A program made the position numbers and the translations under genes. Shown in pieces: positions 37,603 through 46,341 of a stretch of DNA of 64,000 nt (positions are counted from its first letter, which is position 1; each line of letters begins with the position of its first letter). The notes below the pieces were generated by a model. That model worked only from the letters and a program-made list of their open reading frames with translations. It was not told the origin of the DNA and ran no database searches. The stretch is from Mesorhizobium ciceri biovar biserrulae WSM1271. Lineage in GTDB: Bacteria > Pseudomonadota > Alphaproteobacteria > Rhizobiales > Rhizobiaceae. The stretch is taken from NCBI RefSeq assembly GCF_000185905.1, contig NC_014923.1, forward strand, positions 2,503,501 through 2,567,500. Reading direction: 5' to 3'.

Positions 37603-40600
37603 CTATTCCGCGAGCACACGGGTCGATGGAAAAGCGACCTCGACCAAGGTGCCTTCGCCCGGGGTCGAATTGATGGTGAACCGGGCACGGTTGGCTTCCA
37701 CCATCGCTTTGGTCAAAGGCAGTCCAAGCCCGGTGCCGTCGCCGCGTCCGCGCTTCAGCGCGTTGATCTGCTTGAACGGCTTCAGCGCCTGCTCGATCTC
37801 GGCATGGCTCATGCCGATGCCGGTGTCGCGCACCCGCATGACGACGTCGCCCGACGTCTCATAGGCGGTCGAGACGATCACCTGGCCGCCGGCCTGGGTG
37901 TAGCGGATGGCATTCGACAGGATGTTGAGCGCGATCTGGCGCACGCTGCGCAGGTCCGCCACCACTTCCGGCAGCCGCGAAGCGAAGCTGGAGCGGATGA
38001 TGACCCGTTCGCGATTGGCCTGCGGCTGCATCATCGCCACCGTCTCGGCCAGCGTGTCGTTGAGCGACACCGCCTCATAGGCCATCTCCTGCTGGCCGGC
38101 CTCGATCTTGGAGATGTCGAGCAGGTCGTTGACCAGGTCGAGCACATGATTGCCCGAGCGGTTGATGTCGCGCAGATAGTCGCGGTAGCGGTCGTTGGCG
38201 ACAGGTCCGAACTTCTCGTCGACCATCAGTTCGGAAAAGCCGATGATGGCGTTGAGCGGGGTGCGGATCTCGTGGCTGATGCGGGCGAGGAAATCGGTCT
38301 TCTGCGAGGACGCGCGCTCGGCCACCGCACGTGCCTGCGTCAAGTCCTCTTCGGCCCGCTTCCACTGCGTGATATCGCGAACGACGGCGCAGAAGCCGCT
38401 GTCGTTGGGCAGCCGGCCGATGGTCATGAACAGCGGAATGAAGCGGCCTTGCGATTCGCGCCCGATAACCTCGCGGCCGTCGTTCATGACACTCGCCACG
38501 CCGGGCTCGGACAGTCCGTTGAGATAGTCGCGTGCCGCGCGCTGACTTTCGATGGCAAACAGCGAGGCGAACGGCTTGCCGGTCACATCGTCGCTGTCGA
38601 AGCCGAACAGTGCTTCGGCCGGCCGGCTGATCGATCGGATGGTGCCGTCACGGCCGATCAGCACGACGCCGTCGGTGGCGGTGTCGATAATGGTGCGCAT
38701 CTCGGCGATGCGCGCCTTGAGCTCGGAAATATCCGGCTGCGTCTGCTCGTCGCCAACCACATGCAGGCTCGCCGGCGCATCGTCCTCGCCGGAGCGTCGC
38801 ACGACCAGCATCAGCGCCTTGCCGTCGCGCCAGGGGACAGAGCGCAAAATGGCCTCGATCGGGAATTCCTGTCCATCACGCGTCTTCAGCCGCAGCGCGC
38901 GATCGGTGCCGTCGGAAACGCCGTCGTCGGCATAGGGGTCGGCAAACAACGCGCCGAGGCCGCCGGCATCCGCCAGATCGTCGAGCGCCTCATAGCCGGT
39001 CAGGCTGAGGAATTCCTCGTTCGCATAGTGCAACTGGTCTCCGGAATGGATGAGCAGCGGCACGGGCAGCTTACCGAGCAGCGACGTGTCCGGGGCCTTG
39101 TGTTCATCTCCGGCGGAAAACGCCGACGGCACGAACCCTTCGGCCTTGAGCGGCGGAACCTGCAGGCGAGGGCGCTCGACGCGTATTTCCGCAGCGTCGC
39201 CTGCATTGACGGCTTGCTCGGCAACCGCCCGCTCGTCAGGCGACGCGGCTTCCTCGTCGGGCTGCGCCCAATCCTCGCTGTCTTCGGCATCGCGAAAATC
39301 TGCTGACGTCATGCTGTCGTCATCGAGGACGTCATGTGTCGCGTCAGTGGCTTCAGGCTCTTCGCCGGGCGAAACCGCAGTGGTGTTCTCTGGTTCCGCC
39401 GCCACGGGGCCACGTTCGTCATCTTGGCCGGCATAGTCCAGCAACGAGCCCGTCACATTCATCCCAGGGGGGGCTTCACGAGCAGCTTCGTCCGGGTGAC
39501 CGTCAAGCCGTGCCAGATTCTGCTCGTCTTCGGCATCGACATCGGTCTCGGATGGCTCGACCGGTTCGTTCTCTGGCCCTGACGCAGGGATGCCGCCGGC
39601 GCGCATCGGGTCGTCGGACACCTTAACCGGAGCCTCGGTCTCCGCTGCCGACGCCTCAGCAGTCTCAGTCTCTGGTGGCTCGACCGGAGCACTATCCTTC
39701 TTCAGCCGCTCGCCGATTTCGCGGAACGCGCTGCGTTCCAGGGTCGAGAGGCCCTTGTCGTTGGCTGGCTGGCGATGTTCGGCGAGCCGGATCACCTTGT
39801 CGGCAAAGCGCCGCTCCTGTTTCGGCACGATGGTCAGCGCCGGCACCTCGCCCTTGAACGGATCCGATGCCTGAGCGTCCTCGGCCCTGGGCTCCTCAGC
39901 GTTCGGCTGTTCGGGCGCGGGTTGGATGACTTGCGGTTCCGGCGTTGCCGGCGCCCGGCCATTGGGCACCAGCGCCATGCCGATGGCCTCCGGATCGACG
40001 ACCGCGTCGCTGGCGCGGGCGACGCCGAAGCCGCGGAAACCCTCGAAGGCGCGGCTGCGGCCATAGACAGGCAGCGCCGCCAGGTCGACGGGTATCTTCA
40101 GATCGGTGCCGACGACCGGCCACAGCACGGAGCGCCCGGACCAGGTATCGCGCCGTTCGAGGAGCCCCGATATCTCGCCCGAGGGGTCGAGGCCGAATGT
40201 GGCGGCGACATCCCTGAAGCGTCGGCCAATCACGTCGGCCGCCGGCTTGCCGACGATGTCGGCGAATTCCGGCGACAGCGCACTGAACTTGCCTTCGGCA
40301 TCCGTGCGCCAGACGAAGCGCACCGGCGCCGCTGCGCGGTCTATCGCCGAGACGGTCGTCGGCGTGGCCGCGGAGGTGGACTGGACTTCCAGGGCCGCCG
40401 GCTCTTGAGGCGCTTCAGGTCCGGACGCAGCTGGTCGCGGCGCCTGTTCCCCTCCGTCCTCGCCGGCGTTGAAGTACCAATGGTCGTGTTGCGCCGGTGT
40501 GGGCTCTGCTGCCGCCTGATCGCTGTTGGCAGCCGTCGGCGCCTGCCCGATCGCGTCGGCGATCGCATGCGGCTGCGATGCGGCGACGTCCTCGGTCGGC

Positions 40601-41403
40601 AGTGCGGCGCCTGGTTCCTCGGTCGGTGTCTCGCCACCCTGTTCCGGCTGCGAAGCCGCATCGCCAGCTGGTGCCGCCTCGGCAATGGTTTGCGTGAGGT
40701 GTTCGCCCGCAGGGGCTGTGTCGTCGAGCTGGTCCTCGTCGATCACCACCAGCAGATGCCGCTCCTCGGTCAATCTTGCCAGACCTGCCGGGTAGGAGGC
40801 CGTGCCGCCCGGGACAAGGCGCTTGACAATGCGGTCGCTCTCGGCTGCGACGTCGGCAACCAGTGCTGCCAGCGTCTCCGGCAGGATGCCCAGTGCCGAA
40901 AATCCTTCCGAGGCCGCCTCGACGTTGCCCCTGGCATCGACAAAGGCGATGAAATGACCATCCTCGGTGAAGCCGCTAATGGCGCGCGCGGCGATTTCGC
41001 CGGCACTGCGTGACCCTGTCTGAGCCGCCGGCACTGCCAGCATGATCGCCTTCTCGGCGTCCGGCATGGTCACCGCACTGGCCAGGAAGCCGACGGCGCG
41101 GCTGGTCATGCCGGTCGCCAGCCGCACCATGATGGCGCGGTCGCTGCCAATCTCGGGAAATCCGCTGGTCGCCATGATCTGGCGCCTGGCGATCACGGGC
41201 AACTGCGCCGAGGCGCCTATGATCGCCTCGATGTCGGGATAACCGAACATCGCGGCTCCTGGCCCATTGGCCCAGATCACCTGCTCCAGATCCGCCGACA
41301 GGATCGCGATCGCGTCGCCTGCGGCAAAGCGCTGGCGGACCGCGTCGAGCACGGCGACATCGAGGAAGGAATATTCGGACGGCATGCGCTTGGCGGACCT
41401 CAC
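37603..41403 (-). CDS. Multi-PAS sensor histidine kinase, PleC/DivJ/PdhS type
   Basis: 1266 residues with no clear membrane span, so soluble or peripherally bound. A PAS-like N-terminus ('FAAGDAIAILSADLEQVIWANGPGAAMFGY') is followed by a long acidic Glu/Ala/Pro-rich linker (about 245-345), a second PAS ('FVWRTDAEGKFSALSPEFADIVGK'), a second acidic linker (about 500-760), and two more PAS domains ('LLIHSGDQLHYANEEFLSLTGY'; 'TDGVVLIGRDGTIRSISRPAEALFGF'). The HisKA box is 'ISHEIRTPLNAIIGFSELM' and the ATPase has 'NILSNAIRYT', 'DTGIGM' and 'GTGLGLPL'. The HisKA wording matches kinases that phosphorylate DivK and control asymmetric division in alphaproteobacteria. Exact member identity is uncertain. 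Confidence 0.88.
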   Translation of the reverse strand: MRSAKRMPSEYSFLDVAVLDAVRQRFAAGDAIAILSADLEQVIWANGPGAAMFGYPDIEAIIGASAQLPVIARRQIMATSGFPEIGSDRAIMVRLATGMTSRAVGFLASAVTMPDAEKAIMLAVPAAQTGSRSAGEIAARAISGFTEDGHFIAFVDARGNVEAASEGFSALGILPETLAALVADVAAESDRIVKRLVPGGTASYPAGLARLTEERHLLVVIDEDQLDDTAPAGEHLTQTIAEAAPAGDAASQPEQGGETPTEEPGAALPTEDVAASQPHAIADAIGQAPTAANSDQAAAEPTPAQHDHWYFNAGEDGGEQAPRPAASGPEAPQEPAALEVQSTSAATPTTVSAIDRAAAPVRFVWRTDAEGKFSALSPEFADIVGKPAADVIGRRFRDVAATFGLDPSGEISGLLERRDTWSGRSVLWPVVGTDLKIPVDLAALPVYGRSRAFEGFRGFGVARASDAVVDPEAIGMALVPNGRAPATPEPQVIQPAPEQPNAEEPRAEDAQASDPFKGEVPALTIVPKQERRFADKVIRLAEHRQPANDKGLSTLERSAFREIGERLKKDSAPVEPPETETAEASAAETEAPVKVSDDPMRAGGIPASGPENEPVEPSETDVDAEDEQNLARLDGHPDEAAREAPPGMNVTGSLLDYAGQDDERGPVAAEPENTTAVSPGEEPEATDATHDVLDDDSMTSADFRDAEDSEDWAQPDEEAASPDERAVAEQAVNAGDAAEIRVERPRLQVPPLKAEGFVPSAFSAGDEHKAPDTSLLGKLPVPLLIHSGDQLHYANEEFLSLTGYEALDDLADAGGLGALFADPYADDGVSDGTDRALRLKTRDGQEFPIEAILRSVPWRDGKALMLVVRRSGEDDAPASLHVVGDEQTQPDISELKARIAEMRTIIDTATDGVVLIGRDGTIRSISRPAEALFGFDSDDVTGKPFASLFAIESQRAARDYLNGLSEPGVASVMNDGREVIGRESQGRFIPLFMTIGRLPNDSGFCAVVRDITQWKRAEEDLTQARAVAERASSQKTDFLARISHEIRTPLNAIIGFSELMVDEKFGPVANDRYRDYLRDINRSGNHVLDLVNDLLDISKIEAGQQEMAYEAVSLNDTLAETVAMMQPQANRERVIIRSSFASRLPEVVADLRSVRQIALNILSNAIRYTQAGGQVIVSTAYETSGDVVMRVRDTGIGMSHAEIEQALKPFKQINALKRGRGDGTGLGLPLTKAMVEANRARFTINSTPGEGTLVEVAFPSTRVLAE

Positions 41404-41524
41404 GGAGCGGCGATTTTGCAGTTAACGCTTTGTTAATAAAAGCCGGAGGCGCGAAGGTCCACAAGCCAGAACGTGCAAAGGCTGGAATCTGGGCTCTTGG
41501 TTAACGGCCCAAAAGAAATTTATG

Positions 41525-41554
41525 GTGCACTGCAACAAAGATATTGCAATGCAC
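41525..41554. promoter_or_regulatory. Candidate PhaR operator upstream of the phasin gene
   Basis: GTGCACTGCAA (41525-41535) is mirrored by TTGCAATGCAC (41544-41554) with one mismatch and an 8-nt spacer, about 80 nt upstream of the phasin start. PhaR repressors of polyhydroxybutyrate genes bind TGC/GCA-rich, TTGCA-type palindromes. The match supports PhaR control but is not proof. Confidence 0.5.
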
Positions 41555-41633
41555 AAAATTTGCCTTTATATTGCCATCATACATGAACGAGACGGCTTTC
41601 TGTCAAAGCCGCTGCCGCTGAAAAGGATGGAAA

Positions 41634-42092
41634 ATGTCCAGGACCAAGACCGCCGAGACGATCGAAAACGTTGAATTCCCGAGCTTCGACGCTTCCAAGG
41701 CGACTGACCAGATTCGCGCTTTCGCCGAAAAGGGCGTTGAGCAGTCGAAAGAGGCTTATGCCAAGCTGAAGACCGGCGCCGAGGAGACCCAGAAGGCTCT
41801 GGAGTCGACCTACGAGACCGCCAAGACCGTTTCCAACGACCTGTCGCTCAAGACCATCTCCGCTTTGCGTGCCAATGCCGAGGCCGGTTTTTCCCACCTC
41901 GAAGCCCTGATCGGCGCCAAGTCGCTGTCGGAAGTCGTCGAGCTGCAGACCGCCTTCCTGCGCAAGCGCGTCGAATCGACCGTCGAGCAGGCCAAGGACT
42001 TCCAGGCCGTTGCCTCCAAGGCCGCCGAGGACGTCTCCAAGCCGATCAAGACCGCCTTCGAGAAGGCGATGAAGGAAATCAAGGTTGCCTAA
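41634..42092 (+). CDS. Phasin family protein (polyhydroxyalkanoate granule coat)
   Basis: A 152-residue, almost fully helical protein with heptad-like repeats: 'FPSFDASKATDQIRAFAEKGVEQSKEAYAKLKTGAEE' style N-terminus, 'ALESTYETAKTVSNDLSLKTISALRANAEAG' and 'EVVELQTAFLRKRVESTVEQAKDFQAVASKAAEDVSKPIKTAFEKAMKE'. This is the Phasin_2 pattern of rhizobial PHB-granule proteins, which coat the granule surface and limit coalescence. The ribosome site AAAGGATGGAAA lies just upstream of the ATG. A PhaR-like palindrome upstream fits control by free PHB level. The triple-hairpin RNA begins ~70 nt after its stop. Confidence 0.92.
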   Translation: MSRTKTAETIENVEFPSFDASKATDQIRAFAEKGVEQSKEAYAKLKTGAEETQKALESTYETAKTVSNDLSLKTISALRANAEAGFSHLEALIGAKSLSEVVELQTAFLRKRVESTVEQAKDFQAVASKAAEDVSKPIKTAFEKAMKEIKVA

Positions 42093-42164
42093 CATTTGCG
42101 CATGATCTGAAGATGCAACAAAAGGTCGCATTTTCTTAAAAACGATCAGGTGTATGATGGCAGC

Positions 42165-42287
42165 CATCAAGGAATACCCGGTGAGTGGAACCTCCTCCCT
42201 CTGCTCCCCGGGGTGACCAGCCAGCACCTCCTCCCGCTGGCTCGTAACAGGAAAAGGCCGGCACCTCCTCCCGCCGGCCTTTTTCTT
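42165..42287 (+). ncRNA. Cuckoo/CcsR-type sRNA with three anti-Shine-Dalgarno hairpin loops
   Basis: Three hairpins in a row each display the identical 10-nt loop ACCTCCTCCC. H1: stem 42183-42189 with 42200-42206 (7 bp, two G-U). H2: 42219-42225 with 42236-42242 (7 bp, perfect). H3: 42252-42262 with 42273-42283 (11 bp), followed by TTTTCTTT, so H3 is also the terminator. The loop is complementary to the GGAGG ribosome-binding site. Alphaproteobacterial cuckoo RNAs and the CcsR RNAs of Rhodobacter carry this CCUCCUCCC motif in hairpin loops. A TATGAT box at 42153-42158 suggests a start near 42165, though processing from the phasin mRNA is equally possible. Confidence 0.8.
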
Positions 42288-42288
42288 T
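42252..42288 (+). terminator. Intrinsic terminator (third hairpin of the sRNA)
   Basis: An 11-bp GC-rich stem with loop ACCTCCTCCC and a T-rich tail at 42280-42287. It ends both the sRNA and any read-through from the phasin gene. Confidence 0.9.
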
Positions 42289-42461
42289 GTCCGTCGCCTG
42301 GTCCTTGCCTGCGCCTTCTTGCTGGGCGAATGCCGCGTCGATGTTGGTAAGTGACCTTTGCTTTCCAAAAGCCTTGAATTAGAATCCATAAGCCCGTAAG
42401 GACGCATCGCCGAACGACAGAGCGGCGGATGAGTTTCTGTTTCGATCCGCTCAGGCAACGT

Positions 42462-42538
42462 GCCGTTGTAGCTCAGATGGTTAGAGCGCCGGATTGTGGA
42501 TCCGGAGGTCGCTGGTTCGATCCCAGCCAACGGTACCA
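42462..42538 (+). tRNA. tRNA-His (GTG anticodon)
   Basis: A complete cloverleaf with encoded CCA: acceptor GCCGTTG/CAACGGT, T8-A9, D arm GCTC-AGATGGTTA-GAGC, anticodon arm CCGGA-TTGTGGA-TCCGG with GTG, and T arm GCTGG-TTCGATC-CCAGC. Position 1 pairs as G1:U72, the discriminator is A73, and no G-1 is encoded in a pairing position. This is the special form of tRNA-His known in many alphaproteobacteria. Confidence 0.97.
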
Positions 42539-42951
42539 CAAATAGCGACATAATTTCAAAGACTTAAAGGCTTCTGGTTAGCTAGGCTGGCTTGGGTGTC
42601 GGTGCGTCCTATGGACGTGTACCATTCTGGTGCCATAGGGAGGCCGTCCAGCTATGACGGTCGACAAAATGGCGGTTAGCCCGGAGCGAACCCTGCCAAT
42701 GACGTCAGCCGTCGTTTCGCCTGAGATCTTTGCGCAGCCAAAAAAGCCGTCGTCCACACGGAACCTTTGCTTGCGGAAACCGCGGGCCAAGTTGCTACCC
42801 TTTCGCCGGGAGCGGGATTGCGGGCCTGGTGGTGCGCCGATCTGGTTCCGACGCAAAAGCTGCGTTGGCCGCGGCCGGTGCCCTAATTCCCTTCTTGGCC
42901 AAGACGGATACTCCAGCGTTCAGTTGGGCTCCAGTGCGTACCGCCTCATTT
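42539..42951. other. Non-coding gap behind tRNA-His
   Basis: 413 nt between the tRNA and the end of lhgO without a gene I can support. Several short overlapping frames on both strands have no ribosome site and no recognisable protein. The position behind a tRNA 3' end is where integrated elements often leave scars, but no integrase or duplicated tRNA end is seen here. Confidence 0.5.
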
Positions 42952-44145
42952 TCAGCAGCCCTGTATGAGGCGATCTCGAATCATCTCTGCAATCGGGATC
43001 GCCGAGGTGGCGGCGGGGGAAGGCGCGTTGCAGACGTGCAGCATGCGGTCCGTTTGTGCGAACAGGAAATCATGGATGGGGGCACCGTCCTTGCGCACGG
43101 CTTGTGCGCGGATGCCTGCTTCGTGCGGGAGCAGGTCGGCGAGCTCGAGGCTCGGACAGTATTTCCGGCACTCCTCCAGATAGCCTGGCTTCCAGAGCGA
43201 GTTGCGGAGTTCCGTTACCGCAGATCCGCGGTTGGCGAACACGGTTTTCCAGAAGCCGGGAAACAGCGCGTAGTCGGCCATGTCCGAAACATTGAACGAA
43301 AGCCGTGGATAGCCTTCGCGGGCAAAACCGATAACGGCATTCGGCCCGACCGTGACGCTGCCGTCGATCATCCGCGTCAGGTGCACGCCAAGGAAGGGCA
43401 GGGCTGGATCCGGGACGGGATAGATCAGATGGCGGACGATGTCGTTCTTCGATGCGGGAAGGCGATAGTATTCGCCGCGGAAGGGAACGATGCGATGCTC
43501 GATCGAAAGCCCGGCGAGCACGGCCAGCCGGTCCGATTGGAGACCGCCGCAGACCACCAGTTTTTTCGCCTGCCAGTTTTCGCTGGCCGACGCGATATCG
43601 ACGGAATCGATGACTTCGCGAATGCCGGTGACGCGCGTCGACAGGCGGATCTCGCCGCCAAGCGCCCTGATGCGCCGCCCCATGGCTTGGCAGACATCGG
43701 CATAGCTGACGATGCCGGTCGAGGCCACGAAAAGCGCGCCGAGACCGCGGATGTTCGGTTCCCGCTCCTTCAATTCACCCTCGCTGACGCGCCGGACTTC
43801 GATCGTGTTCTGCTTCGAGCGTTCGTGGAGCGCCTCCATGCGCTGCATTTCGAGTGCGGAGGTGGCGACGAGCAGTTTGCCGCAGACATCGAAGCGGATG
43901 CCGTTCTCCTGGCAGAAGGCCTTGGTGGCATCCGCGCCCTTGCGGCAGAGCTCGGCCTTCAGGCTGCCTGGCGGATAGTAGATGCCGGCATGGATGACAC
44001 CACTGTTGTGGCCGGTCTGGTGCTTGCCGAGAGCCTCCTCCTTCTCCAACAGGATCAGGCTGCAGCCGGGATATGTTTCCAGCAGCCGCATGGCCGTCGC
44101 CAGGCCGACGATGCCGCCGCCGATGATGCAGTAGTCGAAAATCAT
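42952..44145 (-). CDS. lhgO: L-2-hydroxyglutarate oxidase
   Basis: A 397-residue FAD enzyme of the DAO fold. FAD motif 'YCIIGGGIVGLATAMRLLE' at residues 5-23, then 'LGKHQTGHNSGVIHAGIYY' (the LhgO/L2HGDH signature), 'GSLKAELCRKGADAT', 'FRGEYYRLP', 'YPVPDPALPFLGVHLTRMIDG' and 'NAPSPAATSAIPIAEMI'. It oxidises L-2-hydroxyglutarate to 2-oxoglutarate and passes electrons to the quinone pool at the inner membrane. It is the last intact gene on this strand before the livF remnant, 23 nt away, so it may once have been part of a longer operon. Confidence 0.93.
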   Translation of the reverse strand: MIFDYCIIGGGIVGLATAMRLLETYPGCSLILLEKEEALGKHQTGHNSGVIHAGIYYPPGSLKAELCRKGADATKAFCQENGIRFDVCGKLLVATSALEMQRMEALHERSKQNTIEVRRVSEGELKEREPNIRGLGALFVASTGIVSYADVCQAMGRRIRALGGEIRLSTRVTGIREVIDSVDIASASENWQAKKLVVCGGLQSDRLAVLAGLSIEHRIVPFRGEYYRLPASKNDIVRHLIYPVPDPALPFLGVHLTRMIDGSVTVGPNAVIGFAREGYPRLSFNVSDMADYALFPGFWKTVFANRGSAVTELRNSLWKPGYLEECRKYCPSLELADLLPHEAGIRAQAVRKDGAPIHDFLFAQTDRMLHVCNAPSPAATSAIPIAEMIRDRLIQGC

Positions 44146-44168
44146 TGTTGTAGCCCTTGCCTGCCCGA

Positions 44169-44793
44169 TTATGCGTGCGCCGTCTGACGATCGCCATAGC
44201 CGAAATAGGCCTTTTCCAGCGCATGCCCGTCGGCAAGCTCGCTTGCCGAACCCTCCAGCGCGTTATGGCCGTTGCGCGGCACGTAGACGCGGGAAGCGAG
44301 GTCGAGAATGCGAGCGGTGGACCGTTCGACGACGAGCAGGGTCAGCCCGCTGGCGTTAAGCTGGCGGAGGCTTTCGTAGACCTGGTCGATCACCAGCGGC
44401 GCAAGGCCAAGCGACGGTTCATCGATCATCATCAGCGACGGGCGCTGCAGGATGGCGCGGGCGATGGCAAGCTGCTGCTGCTCGCCGCCGGAAAGGTGGC
44501 CGGCAACGCCGCGGTAGCGGGTCCTGAGGATCGGAAAGATTTCCAGAACCCGTTCCCAGATCGGCGGCCGCTTCGGCCTTGTCCTTGCGGATCATGCCGC
44601 CGAGCAGCAGGTTTTCCCGCACCGTCAGTGTCCGGAAGATACTGCGGCCTTCCGGCACCAGTGCCAGGCCCTTCCGGCATAGCTTTTCCGGCGCCTGGCC
44701 GGCGATCGACTCGCTGTTGAAGGCAAGCGTGCCCCCGGTCGGCGCCATGAGCCCGGAAATTGATTTCAGAAGCGTGGATTTGCCGGCGCCGCG
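44169..44793 (-). pseudogene. livF: Branched-chain amino acid ABC transporter ATP-binding protein (LivF), truncated and frameshifted
   Basis: Similarity starts abruptly at Walker A ('RGAGKSTLLKSISG'); the first ~35 residues are gone. The frame runs through 'LVPEGRSIFRTLTVRENLLLGGM' to about 44564. A one-base shift then moves to 'IWERVLEIFPILRTRYRGVAGHLSGGEQQQLAIARAILQRP' and on to 'LMMIDEPSLGLAPLV' and the end 'ALEKAYFGYGD'. LivF normally powers branched-chain amino acid uptake with LivG/H/M/J, none of which is here. The upstream junction at ~44793 abuts the promoter side of the oxidase gene. It is a relic of a larger transporter operon. Confidence 0.85.
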
Positions 44794-44938
44794 ATCTGGC
44801 CTCGTCGTTCCCGGCAAGCAGCAGCTGACGATCAATCTCCTCGCGTGGTATCGACATCTCACGGCGGCCAGATATCGCTGCCCTGATATCAAGTGCGTAG
44901 ACCGGACGCCGCTGCGGAATACCAAAGGATAGTGCTCT

Positions 44939-46285
44939 TTGACAATCTTCCCCTTCACCGAAGCCACCCCGATCCAGTTCCAGCAGCCCCTGCCGAGGAC
45001 CTCGGACGTCGTGATCATCGGCGGCGGGGTCATTAGCGTGACCACGGCACTGTTCCTGGCGCGCCGCAACATCTCGGTGACGCTGCTGGAAAAGGGCCGC
45101 ATCGCCGCCGAGCAATCCTCGCGCAACTGGGGCTGGATCCGGCAGCAGGGCCGCGATGCCGACGAACTGCCGATCGTCATCGAAGCGCAGCGCCTCTGGC
45201 GGCAACTGGCACAGGAATGTGGCGAGGACATAGGACTGAAGCAGACGGGCGTTACCTATCTTGCGCGAACAGACAAGGAGATGGCCGGCTTCGCGAAATT
45301 CCTGAAGATCGCCCAGGCTCATGGCGTCGACACGCGTCTCCTCGACCAGGGTGAGCTGGCAAGCCTGATCCCGGCCATGTCGCGACTGTTCAAAGGCGCA
45401 ATGATCACTCCATCGGACATGCGGGCAGAACCTTGGGTCGCCGTGCCCGCGCTTGCTCGCCTGGCGGCCCGCGAAGGCGCGACGATCATCGAGAATTGCG
45501 CGGCACGTATGCTCGACATCTCCGCGGGACGCATCAGTGGCGTCTGGACCGAGAAAGGGCTCATCGCGGCCTCGAGCGTCCTCGTCGCCAGCGGCGCCTG
45601 GACGTCGCTGTTCCTGCGCGCCCACGGCATCTCGATTCCGCAGCTCAGCGTCAGGGCGACCGTCGCTGCGACAGCGCCGATGGCGGAAATCCACGCCGGT
45701 GCCGCCGCGGACGAACGCATCGCTTTCCGGCGCAGGCAGGATGGCGGGTACACGCTCGCATCAGGAGGCAGCAGCCAACTCTACATAGGGCCGGATGCAT
45801 TTCGCCATGCAGGCAAATATGTCAGCGCCCTGATGGCCAATCCGTTCGGCACACGCTACCTGCCGGCCGCGCCGCGAGGCTACCCGGACGGCTGGTCGAC
45901 CCCGCGCAGATGGAACGCGGATGAAGAAAGCCCTTTCGAACGGATGCGCGTCCTCAATCCGGCTCCCGAGACGTCGGCGCTCCGCGCCATCGACGGCGGG
46001 TTCAGGGAGCTTTTCCCTCAGTTCACGACTGTGCCGCTCAAGGCGAGCTGGGCGGGCATGATCGATGCGATGCCTGATGTCGTGCCCATCGTCGATCGCG
46101 CCGCTGCGATACCAGGCCTCGTTGTCGCGACCGGGATGAGTGGCCACGGCTTCGGCATAGGACCCGGAATTGGCCGCATTCTGTCCGATTTGATCCAGGG
46201 CAACGAGCCCGGGCACAATCTCCACAGGTTCCGTCAATCCCGTTTCAGCGACGGCAGCCCGATCCGATTGGGACCATCGCTGTAA
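44939..46285 (+). CDS. FAD-dependent oxidoreductase, DadA-like
   Basis: 448 residues from a TTG start that has AAAGGAT about 9 nt upstream; no better start is in frame. DAO fold: 'DVVIIGGGVISVTTALFLARRN' (third Gly of the GxGxxG motif replaced by Ser), 'LLEKGRIAAEQSSRNWGWIRQQGRD' (the S-x-R-N-x-G-x-x-R-x-Q-x-R-D signature of amine/D-amino-acid dehydrogenase-like proteins), and C-terminal 'VATGMSGHGFGIGPGIGRILSDL'. It probably oxidises an amino acid or amine in the cytosol. Neighbours are the livF remnant and the sugar locus, giving no substrate clue. Confidence 0.85.
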   Translation: MTIFPFTEATPIQFQQPLPRTSDVVIIGGGVISVTTALFLARRNISVTLLEKGRIAAEQSSRNWGWIRQQGRDADELPIVIEAQRLWRQLAQECGEDIGLKQTGVTYLARTDKEMAGFAKFLKIAQAHGVDTRLLDQGELASLIPAMSRLFKGAMITPSDMRAEPWVAVPALARLAAREGATIIENCAARMLDISAGRISGVWTEKGLIAASSVLVASGAWTSLFLRAHGISIPQLSVRATVAATAPMAEIHAGAAADERIAFRRRQDGGYTLASGGSSQLYIGPDAFRHAGKYVSALMANPFGTRYLPAAPRGYPDGWSTPRRWNADEESPFERMRVLNPAPETSALRAIDGGFRELFPQFTTVPLKASWAGMIDAMPDVVPIVDRAAAIPGLVVATGMSGHGFGIGPGIGRILSDLIQGNEPGHNLHRFRQSRFSDGSPIRLGPSL

Positions 46286-46341
46286 GCATTTCTGCCGCCC
46301 GCCAGCCCATCCGCTCTGGCCTTGAAGAACCGGACGAGGGC

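Noticed and set aside
42150..42350. 66-residue ORF over the triple-hairpin RNA
   Set aside because: It is read from the hairpins; the repeated structured loops explain the sequence better and no ribosome site precedes it.
42462..42951. Integrative element at tRNA-His
   Set aside because: No integrase, no duplicated tRNA end and no mobility genes seen; kept only as a weak possibility.
42730..44187. 485-codon plus-strand frame opposite lhgO
   Set aside because: It is the complement shadow of lhgO, which has full-length family motifs; low-complexity composition and no ribosome site.
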